Source: Alviniconcha marisindica (lineage: Eukaryota > Mollusca > Gastropoda > Provannidae). From it: a DNA stretch of 64,000 nucleotides. This document shows positions 1-59,381 of this stretch, piece after piece (position 1 is the first letter of the stretch; each line of letters begins with the position of its first letter). Made by a program: the position numbers and the translations under genes. Location of the stretch: assembly GCA_018857735.1 (NCBI GenBank), contig JABMCL010003916.1, positions 111,001-175,000 on the forward strand, written 5' to 3'. The notes beneath the pieces are model-generated. The model was not told the DNA's origin. It did not search any database and saw only the letters and a list, made by a program, of their open reading frames with translations.

Positions 1-104
1 GCTAGAACACGGAGCAAACGAATTTCCAGGCCCCTTCAGTCCTCTTCCTCCGAGCTGATCTGATTTTATTTCCGGCTTGAGCATCCCCCCCAAAAACGTC
101 TTCT

Positions 105-190
105 TTCGTGGTGCTTTACGTCCACAGAAACCGAAAGGCTTATTAAGGACGAGAGCCCAGGACGGCCACCTCGACTTTCACACAGCTCAC
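105..190 (+). repeat. Dispersed repeat R2, partial copy 1
   Basis: This stretch shares the core TTTACGTCCACAGAAACC ... AGCCCAGGACGGCCACC with copies at 51857-52014 (plus) and 60336-60487 (minus). Three diverged copies in one window indicate an interspersed element. The core resembles the conserved central domain of invertebrate SINEs; that class is inferred. It lies in the first intron of the divergent minus-strand gene. Confidence 0.6.
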
Positions 191-356
191 CCGTCCAAAA
201 CACGATGACGTTTGTAGCAATTTTATAGTATACTGTGCAAAATGAGGAACAATGACTGAGCCGCAACGATCAAAACAGCTTGTCTGACATTCAAAATGCA
301 CCAATATTTAGAGAACAGAATGCTTTCTTTCTTTAAACCAGGGACAAAAAACTCAC

Positions 357-436
357 GGCGTAATTACAGGCTGAGAATCGTCTTCTCCATCAGAATTACC
401 GCTACTGTCTCCGTAGTCTGCTACCAGGGAAGCCAT
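357..436 (-). CDS. First coding exon of a divergent gene, acidic N-terminus (partial)
   Basis: On the minus strand an ATG at 436-434 sits in a strong start context (A at -3, G at +4) and opens 26 codons plus two bases. The exon ends in a consensus donor, CC|GTGAGT, at 357/356. It reads MASLVADYGDSSGNSDGEDD, then SQPVITP: a short hydrophobic start followed by a Ser/Asp/Glu-rich stretch. Similar starts are known in several nuclear RNA-processing proteins (PRCC-like proteins, for example), but this is a resemblance of style and I do not name the gene. The next exon is not convincingly visible between 1 and 350 and probably lies outside the window. The codon set, the start context and the donor make a real exon more likely than chance. 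The gene is head-to-head with the GTPase gene that starts at 959. Confidence 0.55.
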
Positions 437-958
437 CTTGGGTGATATTGTAGGACCGCAGGAAATACGGCGATTTTTTTAATTGGCCAATAATACCGGC
501 AACTCCGCTCGCGCATGCCGTCATTGACAGCCGTGAAAGTACGTGAAAAAAATATTGTTTGTGTGAAAAAAACTTTTTATCGCACATTTTGTAACCAAAA
601 TATGTACCATTGCAAAAAATATCACTGAGTTTTTGTTGTCTTCTTTGTCATTGCCATGATCACTGTTCGATCAGCTGACGGATGTAGATGTCACTGGTGC
701 GAAAAAAAGGGCCCCGTAAGGAACATTCGGACTTGTCAAAAAAATTAAGATAATTTCATTCCCTTGAAAACTCGCTTGTAATCGTTACTCCAGGGTTTTG
801 AAACATAACTCAGTGATAAGTAACAATAGAATGAAAAAAATTGAATTTATGTCAATATTTATGTCTGAGAAATGAAATAGTACCCAGACATTTTTCGTCT
901 TCGAGTACACCCCTTCAGAGCTGGTTTGTCTGTCCACTTTGACAGCGAGCACTGCAAG
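437..958. promoter_or_regulatory. Probable bidirectional promoter between two head-to-head genes
   Basis: The start codons of the minus-strand exon (436) and the GTPase gene (959) are only about 520 bp apart and point away from each other, so one segment must hold both promoters and 5' untranslated regions. A CCAAT-box sequence (ATTGGCCAAT) is seen near 481-490. The minus-strand start codon is embedded in CAAGATGGC, which matches the YY1 core often found at start codons of housekeeping genes. No TATA box is clear at a fitting position. The transcription start sites cannot be placed from sequence alone. Confidence 0.5.
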
Positions 959-49189
<48,231 letters not shown>

Positions 49190-49420
49190 AGAATCCCGTC
49201 GTTTCTAGTCGCGTCCCCAGGCCTACCCAGCCCTCCTTAGAGTTTACTTCATCCCGTGACAACAAGCTTCTTCAAACAGAATGCTGGAGTTGCCATTTTT
49301 ATCATGACACCGACAGTTTTGGCACAGTGTCGTAGTGCAATAGCATCATTTCTCTGATCAGGGTGGAGGGGGGTGGGGAATGAATTTTTCCAATAAAAAA
49401 CATGAAACCAAAAAAGAATA
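49190..49420 (+). terminator. 3' untranslated region with first polyadenylation signal
   Basis: The first AATAAA after the stop is at 49392-49397, about 200 bp downstream. Further AATAAA signals near 50609, 50790 and 51428 could give longer transcripts. Which is used cannot be told from sequence. Confidence 0.45.
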
Positions 49421-50494
49421 TATTTTTTGATATTCTCTGTTACTAACATCAGGAAAGTAAGCATGCCCCCACCTGAAGTTTCCCTGGTGTTGCCTTGGAA
49501 ACCTATCCCATTATCAGTGAATCATTTTCTTCCTTGTTCACAAGGAGACCTCCTATGCTTCTCTCCTTCAGGAAGTTGACGGTTTCTATGCATGTATTTG
49601 TTGCACCCCATGTTTGTGGAGTTTGAATCATTCAGTACATTGTTCTGTGAAATGTTCTCCTGTGAATGCTGGATGGTGGGTTTTTTGTTTTTTCAGTGCA
49701 ATATTTTGTGTTGGTCACATATATGCACTGTTTCAAAGGCAGCATTTGAGAGTAGCTGGTGAGTTGTGTATATATAAAGCCTTTACTGTTGGCTGGGATG
49801 GCAACAGAAATGAAGAAAATGTTAAACTGGTAATCCCTTTCCCTCTCTCACACACACACACACAATGTGGAGAACAGAACAAATTATTTGCTCTTGAAAA
49901 ATCAGAGGATTTTGCGAACAATGGTGGTGGGGTTTATAATTTAAATAGTAAAACGTGTATTATACGAGTAGTACACTTCACCATAAATGTTGGAAACTGC
50001 CAACTGCTTTTTGGGGCATTATTCTTGTACTTAATATTTTTTTTTCATCCTTGCTACAACAGTGGTGAATTGCAACGGTCACCCAGGCGCCAGTATGATC
50101 ATTAATACCGGTGACTTGTCTGTTCCACCACAATAATTTAGTCTCCTACAGCCACCAGAGATGTTGCCTGACCAAGAGCCGGTGCTTCCACAAACATCCT
50201 TTCAAAATGATATTTTCCTGTTTTGCACGGGTAGCCGAAAAAAGGTAGCGGGCGACTGCTGTTGTGTTTCAGCGCTGCACTCATATTCTGAAGCTTCGAC
50301 AGGGTTAATGCTCCAGCGTTGCTCTCAGAATTCCAGTTTTCACAGGGTTTACTGTTTCAGCATTGCGTTCAGATTCCCTGGTCCTCTTACGTTTCTGTTG
50401 TAGATGTTTGTAGTCTATGTGTCTGGTTCACGTTAAAGCAAAGGCAGCTATGTGCTCATGTGAAGTATTCCAACCTTGTTGAATCTTTTGTCCC

Positions 50495-50545
50495 GAGGTG
50501 ACCCTCTGCGGTTGACAGGACTTTAAAATCCAATTACTAACTTGT
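50495..50545 (+). repeat. R1 3'-end fragment
   Basis: CCGAGGTGACCCTCTGCGGT, then TGACAGGACTTTAAAATCC and AATTACTAACT give the best-preserved version of the R1 3' signature. Confidence 0.6.
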
Positions 50546-50918
50546 TGAATCTTGTTTGTAAAGAGACGGTATTTTTGAGAAAATGGACAGTGTGTACACA
50601 GGGGGGGAAAATAAAGTATTTTGAGCTGAATTTTCATGTGTTGTGAGTGAATGATGAGTTGAAATCGATGCAAGGTGTTGCTGTTGTTTTCAGAAGGGGA
50701 ACCAAAGGTCAGGGAAATACTACTTGCACATTTTCAGGCTAACTCGAGTTATGACTCGCCAGGGTAGAGCCAGTTCTTTTACTCTTGCCAATAAAGAGCA
50801 GAAAAGGCTTGGCTCGCAATGTATTCAGTACTTTTGCCACACTTCCGGCCTTGGTCATAGTGTCGCCGACAACTAGACTGCCGGGCACAAAGTGGCAGCA
50901 CTCTTCCGTCCTGTTTAT

Positions 50919-50966
50919 CACCCTGATATAACCATAACGGTTGACTGGGTGTAAAGCACCAGGTTA
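50919..50966 (-). repeat. SINE-core-like repeat R4, copy 1
   Basis: On the minus strand GGTGCTTTACACCCAGTCAA is followed by CCGTTATGGTTATATCAGGG. It matches the plus-strand copy at 62362-62424. Confidence 0.55.
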
Positions 50967-51856
50967 CTTACTCTGTTGTGTTTTTGAAAACATTCAATTT
51001 TTCCAAATGAGGCCAGAAATCGTGTGGAAAAACTGCTCTGTGCGGGTTTTTTTTATATAATTCTGTGAGGCTTGTGCAGCTCCTTTGCTTTTGGTTCCCC
51101 CCTTTAAAGGAACTGGCTCAAACTAAACTAGTTTCGTCCAACAGAATGATGAGATCAGAATGAAAGTTTGAAATCCAGGATTTGTATTTTAAAAGGCTTC
51201 CTTGATCTTATATTCGGTTTCAAAAATGCGTGCGTGTGTGTGTGTCGGGTAGCAGCATGTACACAACAATAAATGTCCTAGCTTGCTGAGTTGTGCAAGC
51301 CATCTCTGATAGTGGGTCTGTGTTGGTGTTGCCCGAGGATGCAGGAAGATGTATGGCCATCATCTGCGACATCTGATCACATGGCCTTTTCTACAGCATG
51401 GTCGCATTCAGAGGATTCTTAATACAAAATAAAGTTGAGCATTTTATCAACATCCCAGAATTTTAGGGTTTATTTTTGATCTCTTCTTGTTTTTGCAGAA
51501 AGGCTGGATACCAGTCTAAAAACAACCAATTATGCAAATCGATTTATTTTATTTTTAATTTACAATAAATCTTGATACATTGAATATATAAACCGGTAAC
51601 AATCTGCATTTTGGCAAACATTCATTCAGTGTACAGGATGTTATACTTTTAATGGATATCGTCATCTGTTCAGAATAACTCCACAAAATCACTGGCTGTG
51701 TGTGAACCATGGACTCCATGAAAAACGTGCCAGTATGTAATGGACCGCTCTTAATGAGATGGGTCTCATCGGCTCACCAAATCAAGAATATGTTTGGGCG
51801 CACTTGGTCTGGAGTTCCGTCTTAATGAGCTAGGTCAGAAAATCTTGATGATGTAG

Positions 51857-52014
51857 AGCTTGATGTCCTCGGATGTTGGGTCGACAAATTAGGGACAAAC
51901 TGTGTCCAATGCGTCAGCATGGTACAGTGTTGCTTTACGTCCACAGAAGCCATAAGGCTCATTAGGATGGGGAGCCCAGGACGGCCACCATGACTTTTTC
52001 ACAGCTACTGAGCA
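51857..52014 (+). repeat. Dispersed repeat R2, copy 2
   Basis: AGCTTGATGTCCTCGGATGT, TTAGGGACAAACTGTG, GCTTTACGTCCACAGAAGCC and AGCCCAGGACGGCCACC line up over about 155 bp with the reverse complement of 60336-60487. Confidence 0.65.
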
Positions 52015-52130
52015 TCTTAAGGACCTAGAGCATTTTAAGGAGCTAGGTCAGAGCATCTTAGGGAGCTAGGTCAGGGCGTCTTTAAGAGCTAGGTCAGAGC
52101 ATCTTTAAGAGCTAGGTCAGAGCAGGGAAC
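52015..52130 (+). repeat. Tandem repeat, GAGCTAGGTCAGAGCATCTT unit
   Basis: Four to five imperfect units of about 26 bp. An inverted unit (CTGACCTAGCTCTTTAAG) lies at 52197-52214. Confidence 0.8.
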
Positions 52131-52430
52131 AAGATCAAAAGGCTGGATTGCCATTTTTGTGCATTAATTCCAAAATTTCAATCTTGTGATCTGCCCTGAC
52201 CTAGCTCTTTAAGAATGACCCTAGGTGAACACTGTGCCCAATCTTTTGATTTTGTGACCTGACACGACCTCCCTCATGCATATTTTGAAGGACGTTCCAA
52301 GATGGCGTCAATCCAGCTGTAGCCATCATCGCACACACCTTCAGTTTTTCAAGCCAGTCATCTGCACAGTTTTTCAGGCAAGTCATTAATATTAAACAAT
52401 GAAGTACAAAAACGACCATCATATAACTGA

Positions 52431-52985
52431 TAATAAACATCTCACATTGTGGATGATGTAAAGAATGCAAGTAACCTCACAACGGGAGAAAAAAACGTCT
52501 TCAACTGTAATGAACACCTCACACTGTGGGCAATATAAAGAATGCAATGAACTTCACAACTGGAGAAAACGTCTTCAACTGTAATGAACATCTCACATTG
52601 TGGATGATGTAAAGAATGCAAGTAACCTCACAACTGGAGAAAAACGTCTTCAACTGTAACGAACACCTCACATTGTGGGCAATATAAAGAATGCAATGAA
52701 CTTCACAACTGGAGAAAATGTCTTCAAATGTAATGAACACCACATTGTGGATGATGTAAAGAATGCAATTAACTTCACAACAGGAGAAAAACGTCTTCAA
52801 CTGTAATGAACACCTCATTGTGGGCAATATAAAGAATGCAATGAACTTCACAACTGGAGAAAATGTCTTTAATGAACATCTCACATTGTGGATGATGTAA
52901 AGAATACAATTCACAACTGGAGAAAACATTTTCAACTGTAATGAACATCTCACATTGTGGATGATGTAAAGAATGCAATTATCTT
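52431..52985 (+). repeat. Minisatellite T1, about 70-76 bp monomers in two alternating types
   Basis: Monomers contain ACATCTCACATTGTGGATGA or ACCTCACATTGTGGGCAATA, then AAAGAATGCAA, CTTCACAACTGGAGAAAA and CGTCTTCAACTGTAATG. About eight units. The long minus-strand open frame across it is repeat-derived, not a gene. Confidence 0.9.
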
Positions 52986-53000
52986 CATGATTGGAGTGAA

Positions 53001-54185
53001 CATATTTTAACTGGTCATTTCCATTATTTCTGCACAAAAGCATAAAAAAACTGACTAAAAATCAGCTGTAAGATGCAAAACTGATTTTGAGATCATCCTT
53101 GGAAACATGCACAATTACAAGAACTACTATTCACAAAAGTGAATCATTAAAAGAAGCTGAAAGAGCACTTGCCTGAATTTGGTTTCAGTCAGCATAGAAA
53201 CATTTTGATTGGTCTGTTTCTGTAGGGTCTTTTTCTTCTGATCGATGTGCTGTCAACACATGCATCTAAAAATGGATCCAGAGACGCTAACCTAGTCGAG
53301 TGTCCAGGAATCTATTAGAAAAATAAATAAAAATGTATTGCTCTGCACTGGGGATCCATTCTCGGCAAGAAGAGGGGAATTTCCCTTGACTGAGAACTGG
53401 AAAGTATATATATCCAGATTGTATAGCTGTTTTTGGTATAACTCTCACTATATATTTCAAACTGCTGCAGCCATAAAATTGAGCCAGCCAACCAAACCAA
53501 ATACAATAAAATGTCTGAAAGTGTAAAACTGGATGCCTTGTACTATCTCCCAAAATTAAAAGATCTCTTAAACGGCCTCCAAGTAAAAGCCACTGTTGCA
53601 CTTTTTGTCACACTTCAACTTGGCTTATCTGAACACATCCCTTTAAAAAAAAAAAAAAAAAAATTCTTTTTTACATACTATATTTACAGCTTGACCATGC
53701 ATGAAACGGCCATACAGGTGTAAACTCTGACAGAACTTAAAGGGGAATGAAACAAAAGAAGCACACCACAGCAAAGACCTTGAGTTGTCTGCGGTAACTT
53801 ACCTGGTACGCAAATGTAAATACATGGTGAATAATATCCCCCCCCTCCCCCCCCCCCCCCCCCCATCCAAAAGTGCCAGTGGTGAACACACATTCACTCC
53901 AACCCTCCTGCCCCCCCTCCAACACACACACACTCTCTTAAAGTGCCAGAATGAACACCCCACCCCACCACTAAAAGTGCCAGTGATGAACCCCCAAACC
54001 CTCAACCTCCATTCTCCTTCCTCCCAATTACAAATCAACTGGAACCAATTGAACACCAAAGCAATCCACACCCAATCAGTGACTGGCACCAGTTCTGCTC
54101 CAGTTCCCCCCCCCCCCCCCCCCATTCCTAGCTGGTGGTTCTGCACTGTCACCCTGCACCCCCCCCCCCCCCACCCCCCGTGATG
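53001..54185. other. Intergenic, poly-C-rich stretch
   Basis: No gene seen. It includes an A run (53646-53662) and C runs of 18 at 53847-53864, 18 at 54106-54123 and 14 at 54159-54172. Confidence 0.65.
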
Positions 54186-55345
54186 CCAGATAGAACTGCA
54201 TGCAAATTGCAATGCATCACATGACAGACACGTTTTCCATGTGAGGCATACAAATTGCAATGCATTCAGACATAACAAGAAACTTTTCTGTATATAATGC
54301 ATGCAAATTGCAATGTACCGTGATGTAATGGTGAACCCCCCCTGCCATGCCAGATAGAACTGCATGCAAATTGCTATGCATCACATAAGACACCTTTTCC
54401 ATATGTGAGGCATACAAATTGCAATGCATCGAGACACAACAGACACCTTTTCCGCATGTGATGGATACAAATTGCAATGTATCCAGACATAACAAGAAAC
54501 TTTTCTGTATATAATGCATGCAAATTGCAATGTACCGTGATGTAATGGTGACTGCCCCCCCCCCCCCCCCCCATGCCAGATAGAACTGCATGCAAATTGC
54601 TATGCATCACATGACAGACACTTTTTCCATATGTGAGGCACACAAACTGCAATGTATTCAGACATGACAAGAAACTTTTCTGTATGAAATGCATGCAAAT
54701 TGCAATGTATTGCAACATAACAGACACCATTTCCATATGTGAGGCATACAAATTGCAATGCATCGAGACATAACAGACACCTTTCCATAAATGATCAATA
54801 CAAATTGCAATGTATTCAGACATGACAAGAACACTTGTTTGTATGTAATGCATGCAAATTGCAATGTATCGCGATATAACAGACACCTTTTCCATATGTG
54901 AGGCAAATAAATTGCAATGCATCGAGACATAACAGACGCCTTTTCCGCATGTGATGGATACAAATTGCAATGTATCCAGGCATGACAAAACACTTTTCTG
55001 TATGTAATGCATGCAAATTGCAATGTATTGTGACATAGCAGACACTTTTTCCATATGTGAGGCATACAAATTGCAATGCATCCAGATGTGACAGGACACT
55101 TTTCTGCATGTAATGCATGCAAATTGCAATGTATCATGACATAGCAGACACCTTTTCCATATGTGAGGCATACAAATTGCAATGCATCAAAGACAACAGA
55201 CACCTTTTCTGTATGCGATGCATAGAAACTGCAATGCATCATGATGTGACAATCACTTTTTTCTGCATGTGATGCATGCAGACTGCAGTGCATCATGACG
55301 TGACACTTTTTTTTCTGCATGTGATGCATACGAACTGCACTGCGC
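54186..55345 (+). repeat. Minisatellite T2, about 53 bp monomers with ATGCAAATTGCAATG
   Basis: About 20 monomers. Occurrences of AAATTGCAATG or a close variant start at 54203, 54252, 54305, 54367, 54416, 54469, 54522 and so on to 55225. Two monomer types alternate: GCATACAAATTGCAATGCAT with CACCTTTTCCATATGTGAG, and GCATGCAAATTGCAATGTAT with ACTTTTCTGTATGTAAT. A 265-codon open frame on the minus strand is a product of the repeat. Confidence 0.92.
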
Positions 55346-56090
55346 CAAGATGTGACACGACACTTTTCCATATACGATATTGCTCTGTTCCACCAGCATT
55401 GCAATAGACATGCTTGACACTGAAAACTGACATCAAAAGAAAATCACATTTGTGTGCATGCCCGCACTCACACACACACATTTTAATCGTATTTAAAACC
55501 TGACACAAAAATAACATTTTATTTGATACAATAATCAGCACACTACAACTTGCGTGCAAACTATAAAAATACTACTTCAATAATCCCTGTTTAATACCAA
55601 AACAGGCATGCACATTAGTGTAATGTTAAGTCAAATAATTTCATAACAATAGAATTTTTTGACTGATGCGATCCAGATCCAGATCACTGGAAAGGCCTGT
55701 GGCTGCCTGTCCAAAAGACACGTGTCTTTGATTTTGGCTTCCATGTACACAAAGGCACCCACCAATCACATGTCCATTGTGGACATCAGTCCAACATGTT
55801 GGGTATATGCATGTACACTGACTCATCATTACACAAGAGGTCCGAAGTTGATTTTGATTTTCACTCTCTTGTGATATTGCTACACTGTTAGAAAGTACCC
55901 CAAAGTCAACCCTTGTTTGAATCAGGTTAAAATCTTCCAAAACGAAAATGCACAACAATTTAAAACGATACACGCCTATAATTATGGCTGGTACGACTGG
56001 TCAAAAAAAAAACGGTGGCCATTTTTTAACCCGCTTACCCTGCTACAAGCCGCAGAAATGGTTATTATATTCAGGAAAATAACAGACCGT
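55346..56090. other. Intergenic sequence without a recognised gene
   Basis: AT-rich, with a short CA run near 55470. The first clear AATAAA on the minus strand downstream of the SLC6 stop that I found by eye is here (TTTATT on plus at 55518-55523). Confidence 0.5.
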
Positions 56091-56092
56091 TA

Positions 56093-56812
56093 TGAGATGC
56101 AGCAAGTTAACATGGAGGAGAACAGAATACAACCTGCAGATACCACAGTATTTAACCATTTCATTGCCATGGTGACACTTGAAAACAACCAATGAAAGTA
56201 GGAAATTTGAAATCCTTACGCCTTTCTGTCTGTTTTTTCGTATTAGCATGGGAAAGGTTTTTCATCAAAACCCACCTTGTGAAATTAGACTTGTTATTGG
56301 ACCGGAAAATATACTGTATGCAGGCGTGCATGAAAGCTTTTCAGCCAGGAAAATTTTACATGCTGGGACAGGGAAGGGGTTAAAACGGCTTTCGTTACTT
56401 ACGACTGGACTTGAGGTCTGATTGTTATTAGGCTAAATGTGAACTCGGGCAAAAGCTAGCACATCAGTACACACAGAAACGACAAACCTACAAGGAAGAG
56501 AATGGAACACAACCTGCAAATACCACAGTATCTGAAACAGCTTTCGTTAACTGTGACTGGGTTCAGTGTTTGAATAAGGAAGAGAACGGAACACAACCTG
56601 CAAATACCACAGTATTTAAAACGGCTTTCGTTAACTGTGGCTGGGCTCAGTGTCTAAATAAGGAAGAGTATGGAACACAACCTGCAAATACCACAGCATC
56701 TGAAACAGCTTTCGTTAACTGTGACTGGATTCAGTGTCTGAATTATTATCAGACTAAATATGAACTCTGGCACCAGCACATCAGTACACAGAGAAATGAC
56801 TGTTATTACTAA
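56093..56812 (+). repeat. Tandem repeat, 84 bp unit, one unit split by a MITE
   Basis: Units beginning GAACACAACCTGCAAATACC start at 56505, 56589 and 56673, exactly 84 bp apart. A diverged unit starts at about 56117 and is interrupted at TTAA (56152) by a 0.23 kb element, then resumes at AACGGCTTTCGTTA (56384). A further diverged piece is at 57055-57185. Confidence 0.85.
56152..56383. mobile_element. TTAA-flanked MITE, 232 bp, copy 2, with empty site in the adjacent repeat
   Basis: TTAA lies at 56152-56155 and 56380-56383. The reverse complement starts TTAACCCCTTCCCTGTCCC, then AGCATGTAAAATTTTCC and TGGCTGAAAA, matching the element at 46898-47128 in inverted orientation and in length (232 against 231 bp). 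The unfilled target is seen in the sister 84 bp unit: GTATTTAAAACGGC at 56613-56626. This supports insertion at TTAA with duplication of TTAA, as for piggyBac-type elements. Confidence 0.8.
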
Positions 56813-57307
56813 TATGAGATGCAACAAACATACAGACACAAATGTATATCTATATATATGGTCGTTTGTTGACTGCAAATAAGTTTTTGTTTTTGTTTTG
56901 TTTTGCTGCAAATAAATGTTTGTTTGCTTTTTTGTTTGTTTTTTGACATAAATTTATGTTGGTGCAACTTGCTGATACATGTTGTTAGCATAATAATTGT
57001 AAGATCAGTCTAATATCACTTATGTGAAAAGACTAAAGAAAAGAAGAAGAAAAAAAAGATGCAACAAACCTGTATGGAGGAGGATGAAAATACAATCTGA
57101 GGGATACCCATGGAGTGTTTGACACAGGCGTCATTCCCTGTAATTGGATTCAATCTGAACTCTGGTAATAAACGGTACATCAACAATTGCAAAACAAAGT
57201 CTGAACTATGAGCATTATGGGGAGAAAATGCACCCCTGCCCCCCCCCCCCCCCCCCCCAACCTTCCCACCCCCAACTTTTTTTTAAACATAAAAATGAGA
57301 TCACATT

Positions 57308-57372
57308 CACAATAATAATAACACTTAACAGAAACTTGTAAAGTGCCTACCCCAAGGCTCAAAGCACTGAAC
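57308..57372 (+). repeat. Short SINE-like core, copy 2
   Basis: AATAATAATAACACTT, then AACTTGTAAAGTGCCTACCC and GGCTCAAAGCACTGAAC match 8828-8885. Confidence 0.5.
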
Positions 57373-59380
57373 AAACATAATATGACACACATAACGTACA
57401 TCGAGATGGAAAATGTAGCCCACAGCTTAACAAAAGCTAACACACAATCACAGACCACATCAGCAGCATGCCAGAAAAAAACCAGAAAAAAACAACAACA
57501 TGCAGCTGCAGTCAGCCCAAACAGCTACAGCCATATATATATAATAATCAAATGAACTACAGAATCTTTCGTGTGCATTTGGGATCTTTTTGCAAGTGTA
57601 TGCATCAAAGCTATAAATCAAAATCTGCTAGAATCAGAAATCAAAACTGGGATTTCTTCTGGTAGAAATCAAAACTGCGATACGTACTGGCATGATTTAA
57701 AAAACCCTACTGGCAAAGATCCCAATTTTGATATCTCCCAGGGAGAAATCCCAATTTTTAATTTCTCAAATCCTACCAGATTTTGATTTGTAGTATAAAT
57801 TGTACCCTGGCATAATACACAGAGGGGACCGCAGTTCATGGTCTCGTGCAAAGAACTCTTGTAGAGTTTGCATGAAGTGGACTCCACCCTTGGGGAGGGT
57901 GCAAAGTCCACCACTCGAGGTCCACCATCCATGCGGTGACCACGCTCAATCGCGTCTACAGACCTGTTTACACTCAAATACAGATACCGGTACGCTTGTA
58001 AAATTGTAGCATTTTTTAAACAAAAGTTAGAGTATTTTCATTTCTCTTCTGTTTCGTTCGGCTCTCAGTAAAAAGTGTATTTGAAAATAATTTCAATTCG
58101 GCTTCAAGAAAAATGGTGAATGCTCATATTTTGCGGCACAAATACAAGCCTCACTTTGAACTGCCCAAGAATTCAGTGCCAGGACGACACAAAGTGCAAG
58201 AAAGAAACCGACACGACGTCAGCGAGACATCGCGAGGCTTACACATGTGCCACCGAAAACCCAGAACTGGGCATACTCAAGACTGGAAAACAAACAAACT
58301 GCAAGAAATATATCTGGAAATATTTACGATAATTTTTCTTCTTTTTAACATTTTTTTTATATACATTTAAAAAATAGATAAATTTGTACACTTAAAATTT
58401 AGGCGTACAAAATACACCCAAACTGTATGAGTAAACAGGTCTGCGTTTAACTCGACTCCCAAGAGCGAGCGCTCCCTACTCTGCATAACTGACTCTTCTG
58501 TGGGTTATCTCTGGGTACTTCTAAGAATACCCAGAAAATGAACACAAATTGATTTCACCCAAACAAAACAAATCATATTCCAGGATTAACTTAAAAACCA
58601 ACTTCGATCCCCATGCAAGTCGCTGATTACAGTCCTGTTAAATGTAATTTGTAAGCAGCTTTTGCTTAGCAATAAAATCACTCGGCTCTCAATTTTAACA
58701 AGCAAATTACAGTTATGAAGTACAAACAGCATACTTCACAGTATATTTCACAGTATCTGTTATACATTCTGCTACATCTTTTTGTCATTTCAATGTGATC
58801 AAATGTAATATACTTAGTAATATACTCAAGGCATTATGAACACATGTTAACATCAGTTAGCAAAGACAGGAAAACCCCACAAATAACTCACAACCACAGT
58901 TTAACTTCTTCTTTTCAAACTTCCACCTGGTCGTAAAACCACAGGGTTAAACGTGAGGTCATCACCAGTACGAACACGTAAAGCTCTGTACAGTTGATCT
59001 CCTCATGATCAGAAGAAGAAGAAAAATATCATCAGGCAGACAAAACTGACAAGTGTATCATCATTTTTCACTGTTTAACTGTTGTTTTAAAAACGTTGCT
59101 TGGAAAAAGGGGCTTACCCTAAAAGTTTGCACGCTTTGCATTAATTGTCATATTAAAGTACAGTCTTTTTAACCTTTTGTATGTTTGAATCTCGTCAGGC
59201 TGAGTTGGAAAAATCTCACTTTAGCAGCATTTGAGAAAATGCCAAACTCGGGTTCTGGTCAGGGCCTGCAGCAGTGCCAATTAGCTTACACTGAACAGAA
59301 AGATGATGGAACTTATCCAGCACATTATCCAGTTGCAAACTGCACTGTGTGCCTTCATAAGGAGCCTGTTGGGTGCATGA
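57373..59380. other. Intergenic sequence; weak cysteine-rich frame at 58120-58332
   Basis: No recognised gene. A (TA)n stretch lies at 57533-57546. Between 57600 and 57785 a motif like GAAATCAAAACTGGGATTTC recurs four to five times, imperfectly and partly inverted. A 70-codon frame at 58120 is discussed among the findings. Confidence 0.5.
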
Positions 59381-59381
59381 G

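Noticed and set aside
1..62. Possible second exon of the divergent gene (minus-strand SSEEED followed by TGA)
   Set aside because: The upstream sequence lacks a pyrimidine tract and the joined product would be only about 32 residues; not credible without transcript data.
54374..55171. 265-codon open frame on the minus strand (HCNLYASHMEK-like repeats)
   Set aside because: It lies wholly in minisatellite T2; the peptide simply follows the DNA monomers, and no splice or start context supports it.
56026..56151. TTAACCC-like word at 56026 taken first as the left end of the 56 kb MITE
   Set aside because: The empty site and the length match to the 46.9 kb copy place the left end at 56152; the word at 56026 is coincidental or another element.
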